The notes beneath the pieces were generated by a model, which worked only from the letters and a program-made list of their open reading frames with translations, was not told the DNA's origin and did no database searches. Shown here one piece after another: positions 58,979 to 64,000 of a DNA stretch of 64,000 bases (the first letter of the stretch is position 1; each line of letters starts with the position of its first letter). The DNA is taken from NCBI RefSeq assembly GCF_031457955.1, contig NZ_JAVDXN010000001.1, positions 620,001 through 684,000 on the forward strand, written 5' to 3'. The stretch is from Mixta sp031457955. Lineage in GTDB: Bacteria; Pseudomonadota; Gammaproteobacteria; Enterobacterales; Enterobacteriaceae. The position numbers were made by a program, and so were the translations under genes.

Positions 58979-61243
58979 TCACGCCGGCACGCTAAGCGCC
59001 TTCTGACTACGCGACCAAATACGGTGCGCGCCAAGGAAAGCGATAAACTCGCTCATCAGCACGCCTTCCGCTTTCACATCCTCTACCAGACCCTCTTCCG
59101 GCTCCTCGTCGCCGAGGCCGAACTGCGCTTTAAAACGTCGCGCATCGCCGCTCAGGCCGATCACCTTCAGATGCTTATAAGCTTCCAGCAAATAATAACG
59201 CGCATCGCCGCTCAACAGCAGCGCATCAATATTGCCGTCCGGCACAATCACCGCATCAACCGTCACCGAAGGCAGGCCGCTAAAGGTACCGTCAATCGGC
59301 AGGCTTGAGCCATCATCGGCACGAACCTGACCCATATGCGACGCCAGCAGTTTGCCATGAACGCCATGCGCTTTAAGCTCCTGCAGAATCGCCAGCACAT
59401 CGGCGGCTTTTACGCCGTCGCTCAGCAGCAGCGCTACCTGACGGCCTTTAATATTACCGTTCGGGATCGCGTACAGGCTCAGGCTGACATCTTTCCTCAG
59501 ACCGTTAACATCTTTCGGCGGCACGGTATGCAGCTTCTCATCCGACAGCGCGATACCGAGATTCTGCGCCACGCCGTGCGCCAGCGAAACATCGATATGC
59601 AGCAGATGATCCACCACGCGCTCGCGAATATAGGCGCGTGCGACCTTGCCCAGCTCAAAAGAGAACGCTTCAATAATATGCTGCTGCTCAATCGGCGTCT
59701 GGCTCAGCCAGAACAGACGCGGCTGGGAATAATATTCGCCGAACGACGGGCTGCGCTCGCGCACTTTATGCCCTTCAATGCGCTCCTGGTAACTTTCAAA
59801 ACCGCCACGGCGCGGCTGCGGCGGCGTTTCACGCGGCCAGTTATCGTTGATGGAGTTCGGCTCATAGTTCGCAGGGTTGGTATCGATATCCATGCGATGC
59901 ATGCCCTGACGCTGGAAATTATGATACGGGCAGACCGGACGGTTAATCGGAATTTCATGGAAATTCGGGCCGCCAAGGCGGCTGATTTGCGTATCGGTAT
60001 AGGAAAAAAGGCGGCCCTGCAACAGCGGATCGTTGGTAAAATCGAGTCCCGGCACAATATGGCCCGGATGGAAGGCAACCTGCTCGGTTTCGGCAAAAAA
60101 GTTATCCGGATTGCGGTTCAGCACCATTTTACCGATCAGCTCAACCGGCACCAGCTCTTCAGGAATCAGCTTCGTGGCATCCAGCAGATCGAAATCAAAC
60201 TTAAACTCATCCGCTTCCGGGATCAGCTGCACACCCAGCTCATATTCCGGGTAATCGCCCGCTTCAATCGCTTCCCACAGATCGCGACGATGGAAATCAG
60301 GATCGCGTCCGGTCAGCTTTTGCGCCTCATCCCACAGCAGCGACGCTTTGCCTGCTACCGGCTTCCAGTGAAAACGCACAAAGGTCGCTTTGCCTTCGGC
60401 ATTAATCATGCGGAACGTATGAATGCCAAAGCCTTCCATAGTGCGATAGCTACGCGGAATGCCGCGGTCGGACATCGCCCACATCACGTTATGCAGCGTT
60501 TCCGGCTGTAGCGACACATAATCCCAGAAAGTGTCATGGGCGCTTTGCCCCTGCGGAATTTCATTATGAGGTTCGGGTTTCACCGCATGAACAAAGTCCG
60601 GGAATTTGTGCGCATCCTGAATAAAGAACACCGGCGTATTGTTGCCGACCAGATCAAACACGCCTTCCTGCGTATAAAATTTGGTGGCGAAGCCGCGAAT
60701 ATCACGCACGGTATCGGCCGAACCGGCGCTGCCCTGAACCGTAGAGAAGCGGACAAAAACCGGCGTCACCTGCTCAGGGTCGCGCAGAAAATCCGCTTTG
60801 GTTACGTCAGTCATGGCGCGATAGGGCTGAAAATAGCCGTGCGCCGCCGAGCCGCGCGCATGCACGATACGCTCGGGAATGCGTTCATGGTCAAAATGCG
60901 TGATTTTTTCACGCATGATGAAATCTTCCAACAGCGTCGGACCGCGCGTACCCGCCTTCAGTGAATTTTGATCGTTGGCGATGCGCGTGCCCTGATTGGT
61001 GGTCAGCGGGAAGTTTTCGCCACCTTTACGGTGCGCCTCCAGCTGATCGAGTTTGGCGTTACGCGTGGCGGGCGCTTTCAGACTGCCCGGCGCGGTGGGC
61101 TGTTTACCTGGCGGCGTCGGTTCGGCTGAAGGCTGATGCGAACCATCTGCGGGGGCTAAAGAGTCCAGACCTGGCTTGGCGGATTCAGGACCTGTAGCCG
61201 GTGCGCTGTGGCTCAGTTCCTTATTATCAGTTTCTTTCGACAT
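58979..61243 (-). CDS. katE: catalase HPII
   Basis: A 754-residue large-subunit monofunctional catalase from the ATG at 61243 (AGGAG eight bases upstream; an ATG six bases earlier is too close to it). Active-site histidine is in RIVHARGSAAHGY, and the proximal heme tyrosine in RLFSYTDTQISRLGGPNF. The C-terminal flavodoxin-like domain (from about 600) is typical of HPII, as is the Pro-rich N-terminal arm (GKQPTAPGSLKAPATRNAKL). It destroys hydrogen peroxide, and is RpoS-controlled in E. coli. Confidence 0.97.
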   Translation of the reverse strand: MSKETDNKELSHSAPATGPESAKPGLDSLAPADGSHQPSAEPTPPGKQPTAPGSLKAPATRNAKLDQLEAHRKGGENFPLTTNQGTRIANDQNSLKAGTRGPTLLEDFIMREKITHFDHERIPERIVHARGSAAHGYFQPYRAMTDVTKADFLRDPEQVTPVFVRFSTVQGSAGSADTVRDIRGFATKFYTQEGVFDLVGNNTPVFFIQDAHKFPDFVHAVKPEPHNEIPQGQSAHDTFWDYVSLQPETLHNVMWAMSDRGIPRSYRTMEGFGIHTFRMINAEGKATFVRFHWKPVAGKASLLWDEAQKLTGRDPDFHRRDLWEAIEAGDYPEYELGVQLIPEADEFKFDFDLLDATKLIPEELVPVELIGKMVLNRNPDNFFAETEQVAFHPGHIVPGLDFTNDPLLQGRLFSYTDTQISRLGGPNFHEIPINRPVCPYHNFQRQGMHRMDIDTNPANYEPNSINDNWPRETPPQPRRGGFESYQERIEGHKVRERSPSFGEYYSQPRLFWLSQTPIEQQHIIEAFSFELGKVARAYIRERVVDHLLHIDVSLAHGVAQNLGIALSDEKLHTVPPKDVNGLRKDVSLSLYAIPNGNIKGRQVALLLSDGVKAADVLAILQELKAHGVHGKLLASHMGQVRADDGSSLPIDGTFSGLPSVTVDAVIVPDGNIDALLLSGDARYYLLEAYKHLKVIGLSGDARRFKAQFGLGDEEPEEGLVEDVKAEGVLMSEFIAFLGAHRIWSRSQKALSVPA

Positions 61244-61382
61244 TAGCATTGCTCCTGTTGATGTCGTTCAAGGCTCCATTAACTATAGAACAGCACGTTA
61301 GGTACGCCTGGATTTTCCAGGGTTTTGTGTTATAGCGCGTGGAAAACGGCGAAGAGAAAGCGATAACAAGCAAAGCGGGTCG

Positions 61383-61415
61383 GAAAAAAATAAAGGCCGG
61401 AGAATCCGGCCTTTA
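61383..61415 (-). terminator. terminator after tcyP
   Basis: TAAAGGCCGGA (61391-61401) pairs perfectly with TCCGGCCTTTA (61405-61415) around GAA. On the minus strand it is followed by a run of thymines (ATTTTTTT), giving a strong terminator for tcyP transcription. Confidence 0.88.
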
Positions 61416-61467
61416 GGTGATGAACAGCCTGGCGCGCGGGCGCAGGCTACTTTTCGGGCGTCAACGA

Positions 61468-62859
61468 TTAACGATGCGCCAGTTCGCTCTGTTCATCACT
61501 GTTAAGCAATTTTTTGTCGGTCTGACGCAGCCAGTGGCTGGTAAGGGAACCGGCGGTCATGGAGCCATTGACGTTAAGCGCCGTACGGCCCATATCGATC
61601 AGCGGCTCGATGGAGATCAGCAGGGCAACCAGCGTCACCGGCAGGCCCATCGCGGGCAGCACCATCAGCGCGGCAAAGGTGGCGCCGCCGCCTACGCCCG
61701 CCACACCGGCTGAGCTAAGGGTGACGATACCAACCAGCGTGGCAATCCATACCGGATCCAGCGGGTTAATGCCCATGGTTGGCGCAACCATCACTGCCAG
61801 CATGGTCGGGTAGAGACCGGCGCAGCCGTTCTGACCAATCGTGGCGCCAAACGAGGCGGAGAAACTGGCGATGGATTCCGGCACGCCGAGACGCTGGGTC
61901 TGCGCTTCCACGTTCAGCGGAATGCTGGCGGCGCTGGAGCGGCTGGTAAAGGCGAAGGTGAGAACCGGCCACACTTTACGGAAAAAGCGCAGCGGATTAA
62001 TACCGTTAACCGACAGCAGCAGAGCATGAACGGCAAACATTATCGCCAGGCCGAGATACGAGGCCACCACAAAACCGCCAAGCTTGATAATATCCTGCAG
62101 GTTGGAGCCAGCGACCACTTTGGTCATCAGCGCCAGCACGCCGTAAGGCGTCAGCTTCATAATCAGGCGTACCAGCTTCATTACCCACAGCTGTAAAACC
62201 TCGATCGCCTTCAGCACGCGCTCGCCTTTTTCGCGGTCATCCTTCAGCAGCTGCAGCGCAGCAACGCCAAGGAAAGCGGCAAAAATCACTACGCTGATGA
62301 TCGAGGTAGGATTCGCACCGGCCAGATCGGCAAACGGGTTTTTTGGAATAAACGACAGCAGCATCTGCGGCGTGCTGAGATCGGCCACTTTACCCGCATA
62401 GTTAGACTGAATCGCCGAGAGACGCGCCGTTTCCTGCACGCCCTGCACCAGCCCATCGGCGGTCAGGCCAAACAGGGTAGTGACAAAGACGCCGACCAGC
62501 GCGGCGATAGCGGTGGTAAACAGCAGGACGCCAATGGTCAGCACGCTGATTTTACCCAGCGAGGAGGCGTTATGCAGACGCGCCACGGCGCTGAGAATAG
62601 AGACAAATACCAGCGGCATCACGATCATCTGCAGCAGCTGAACATAACCGTTGCCGACCACGTTAAACCAGCTGATGGACTCTTTCAGTACCGCCGCGTT
62701 TTCGCCGTAGATCATCTGCAGCGCCAGACCAAACAGCACGCCGATCACCAGACCAACCAATACCTTTTTCGACAGACTCCAGCCCTGGCGACCCAGCCGG
62801 GATAACACCACCAGCAGGACGATAAACGTCAAAACATTCAAAATAAGTGGAACGTTCAT
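61468..62859 (-). CDS. tcyP: L-cystine:sodium symporter TcyP (YdjN)
   Basis: A 463-residue dicarboxylate/amino acid:cation symporter matching E. coli YdjN in length and throughout its sequence (WFNVVGNGYVQLLQMIVMPL, TFAFTSRSSAASIPLN, GATIGQNGCAGLYPTMLAVM). It imports cystine, linking to sulfur supply and oxidative stress. The start at 62859 has GGAG six bases upstream; an ATG four codons earlier is in frame. E. coli ydjN also lies close to katE. Confidence 0.94.
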   Translation of the reverse strand: MNVPLILNVLTFIVLLVVLSRLGRQGWSLSKKVLVGLVIGVLFGLALQMIYGENAAVLKESISWFNVVGNGYVQLLQMIVMPLVFVSILSAVARLHNASSLGKISVLTIGVLLFTTAIAALVGVFVTTLFGLTADGLVQGVQETARLSAIQSNYAGKVADLSTPQMLLSFIPKNPFADLAGANPTSIISVVIFAAFLGVAALQLLKDDREKGERVLKAIEVLQLWVMKLVRLIMKLTPYGVLALMTKVVAGSNLQDIIKLGGFVVASYLGLAIMFAVHALLLSVNGINPLRFFRKVWPVLTFAFTSRSSAASIPLNVEAQTQRLGVPESIASFSASFGATIGQNGCAGLYPTMLAVMVAPTMGINPLDPVWIATLVGIVTLSSAGVAGVGGGATFAALMVLPAMGLPVTLVALLISIEPLIDMGRTALNVNGSMTAGSLTSHWLRQTDKKLLNSDEQSELAHR

Positions 62860-63048
62860 TTTTTTCTCCATGAGATTACCCCACCGCCGCGTTAACGCGC
62901 AGCCTGTGGGGCAGGAAGAAGTGTTTTTATCAGCGCAGTGTGTTGCGCAATGGGCGGCATGGTATCAGGTCAGCAGCTGACGCCATTAGATCCGAATGGA
63001 ATGGGTTATAACTTTTTGTCAGATTTTGTATGCAAAGCCAGCAATTGG

Positions 63049-63624
63049 CTACTTTAATAAACGATCAATGCCGTTTTGCACCCCGTCCATGATGCGCGCA
63101 GGCCAGCCGTCGGCACCAAAATGGGGCATACCGGGCGGAAACCACAGGGCGCCCGCAACCAGCGTCAAACAGAACAGACGTTCCAGCTGATTGCCCGAGT
63201 TGGGGCGCAGGATCGGCAGGCGAAAGCGCCAGCGGCACGGCCACAGCAGCGGTACACCGGCGGGCGTCAGCATATCGGCAGCGATATGGCTGAGATAACC
63301 CAACACCATGCCGTGCATGGCATCGCTGGGCAGCGGCGAGCCGTGCGGCAGGTTAAACTGCAGCAGCGTAACGCCGCCGAGCACCGCCAGCAAACTGTGC
63401 GTAAAGCCGCGATGACCAAACGCGCGCGCAATAGGCTGCGAAATCCAGCGAAACCGCTGACCAAGCGTAGAGCGGGGATGATCGATATCAGGCAGCAGGC
63501 AGGTCAGCAGAACCGCCGGAATAATGTGCCACCAGTCGCCGTTAGCCAGCTCTGGCGTCAGCTCAGCGCGTTTAGCAAAAATAGCGCTGGCGATGGCGAA
63601 AATAACGTGGCCTTCGGCCGTCAT
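63049..63624 (-). CDS. ydjM: YdjM family inner-membrane metal-dependent hydrolase
   Basis: A 191-residue DUF457/YdjM protein with four to five hydrophobic helices and conserved polar motifs in LLPDIDHPRSTLGQRF and GHRGFTHSLLAVLGG (D-x-D-H and H-x-x-x-H patterns expected of a membrane metallohydrolase). In E. coli ydjM is SOS-induced and LexA-controlled; a LexA box is present just upstream here. Biochemical substrate unknown. Confidence 0.92.
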   Translation of the reverse strand: MTAEGHVIFAIASAIFAKRAELTPELANGDWWHIIPAVLLTCLLPDIDHPRSTLGQRFRWISQPIARAFGHRGFTHSLLAVLGGVTLLQFNLPHGSPLPSDAMHGMVLGYLSHIAADMLTPAGVPLLWPCRWRFRLPILRPNSGNQLERLFCLTLVAGALWFPPGMPHFGADGWPARIMDGVQNGIDRLLK

Positions 63625-63645
63625 GGAGATAACCTGGATACATAA

Positions 63646-63661
63646 CTGTCAATGCATCCAG
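63646..63661 (-). promoter_or_regulatory. LexA operator of ydjM
   Basis: On the coding (minus) strand CTGGATGCATTGACAG fits CTG-N10-CAG, flanked by TA and TT as in the consensus TACTG...CAGTA. It lies 22 bases upstream of the ydjM ATG. Confidence 0.8.
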
Positions 63662-63748
63662 TATAGGGGATTTATCCAGTAGAAGGGAAGTTGTGACGCT
63701 GTAACCAAAAGTGAACAGCGGACGAGGCCAGGCCCCGTCCGCTTAGCG

Positions 63749-64000
63749 TTAGCGTGCCAGCCAGCCGCCATCAACCGCCAGCGTATAGCCGTTGACATAA
63801 TCCGAGGCGGCGGAGGCGAGAAACACCACCGGGCCCATCATATCGTCAGGTATGCCCCAGCGTCCCGCCGGAATACGCCCCAGAATCTCCTGGCTGCGAT
63901 CTTCATCTTTGCGCAGCTGCTCGGTGTTGTTGGTCGCCATATAGCCGGGCGCAATGGCGTTCACGTTAATGTTATGCGCCGCCCATTCGTTGGCCATCAA
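63749..64000 (-). CDS. kduD: 2-dehydro-3-deoxy-D-gluconate 5-dehydrogenase, C-terminal part (cut by window edge)
   Basis: Only the last 83 codons are present; the gene runs off the right edge. The segment INVNAIAPGYMATNNTEQLR, the IPAGRWGIPDDMMGPVVFLA block and the terminal GYTLAVDGGWLAR match KduD, an SDR that interconverts 2,5-diketo-3-deoxygluconate and KDG in pectin/uronate catabolism. The catalytic Tyr-Lys pair lies upstream, outside the window. Other SDRs of sugar metabolism remain possible. Confidence 0.85.
   Translation of the reverse strand: MMANEWAAHNINVNAIAPGYMATNNTEQLRKDEDRSQEILGRIPAGRWGIPDDMMGPVVFLASAASDYVNGYTLAVDGGWLAR

Noticed and set aside
59336..60511. 391-codon frame antisense to katE
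   Set aside because: Shadow of a GC-rich coding gene. Arg/His-rich composition and no family resemblance; katE is certain.

Overview
The window looks like a chromosomal segment of a GC-rich enterobacterium of the Order Enterobacterales. The best fit is Erwiniaceae (Pantoea, Mixta or Erwinia). That placement is inferred from protein similarity and gene order recalled from E. coli and Klebsiella, not from a database search. The order ispE-lolB-hemA-prfA-prmC-sirB2-sirB1-kdsA-chaA-chaB-chaC, then ychO, the ast operon, spy, cho, nadE, osmE, katE, tcyP and ydjM follows two E. coli backbone blocks, with accessory DNA inserted between them. I saw no rRNA, tRNA or CRISPR array.

Layout. 1-9.2 kb is core housekeeping: isoprenoid, lipoprotein sorting, heme, translation termination, KDO and cation transport genes. 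9.2-18.3 kb, minus strand, is an eight-gene operon of type VI secretion (T6SS) relatives. It holds only the membrane and phosphorylation-control parts (Ser/Thr kinase, PP2C phosphatase, FHA protein, TagF, TssL and a TssM missing its C-terminal third) plus a periplasmic protein and an SH3-like lipoprotein. No sheath, tube, baseplate or ATPase gene is present. A chemoreceptor follows. 20.6-32.6 kb is assimilatory nitrate reduction: nasR, then nasF-E-D, a NasC-NasB fusion, nasA and cobA, behind an NtrC-like site, a textbook sigma-54 promoter and an ANTAR-type antitermination leader. 32.8-36.3 kb holds the invasin-like ychO, a repeat element, and an HNH nuclease toxin with a SUKH-like immunity gene. 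36.5-39.1 kb is a cyanide-insensitive-type bd oxidase operon with an overlooked 52-codon DUF2474 gene. 39.6-45.7 kb is astCADBE (arginine catabolism). 45.8-48.3 kb is an enolase-superfamily enzyme with its MFS transporter. 48.7-51.4 kb is spy, a Tat-exported SDR and the SOS gene cho.

51.46-55.36 kb is a decayed mobile island bounded by near-identical 27-bp direct repeats. It contains an IS3-family remnant, the tail of a P4-type primase with ori-like iterons, a few small cargo genes (including a DUF1493 protein), a frameshifted HK97-type capsid fragment and a deleted IS110 transposase. 55.5-64 kb returns to backbone: nadE, a Bcr/CflA pump, osmE, katE, tcyP, ydjM and the 3' part of kduD.

The most unusual non-coding structure is a composite repeat found twice (about 34.28-34.58 kb and 58.46-58.93 kb). 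Each copy is a short array of 53-66-bp tandem units running into a roughly 86-bp multi-hairpin core. The core's outer arms differ between the two copies, yet are perfectly complementary within each copy. Shorter tandem duplications also sit at the 3' ends of spy, nadE and the MFS gene.
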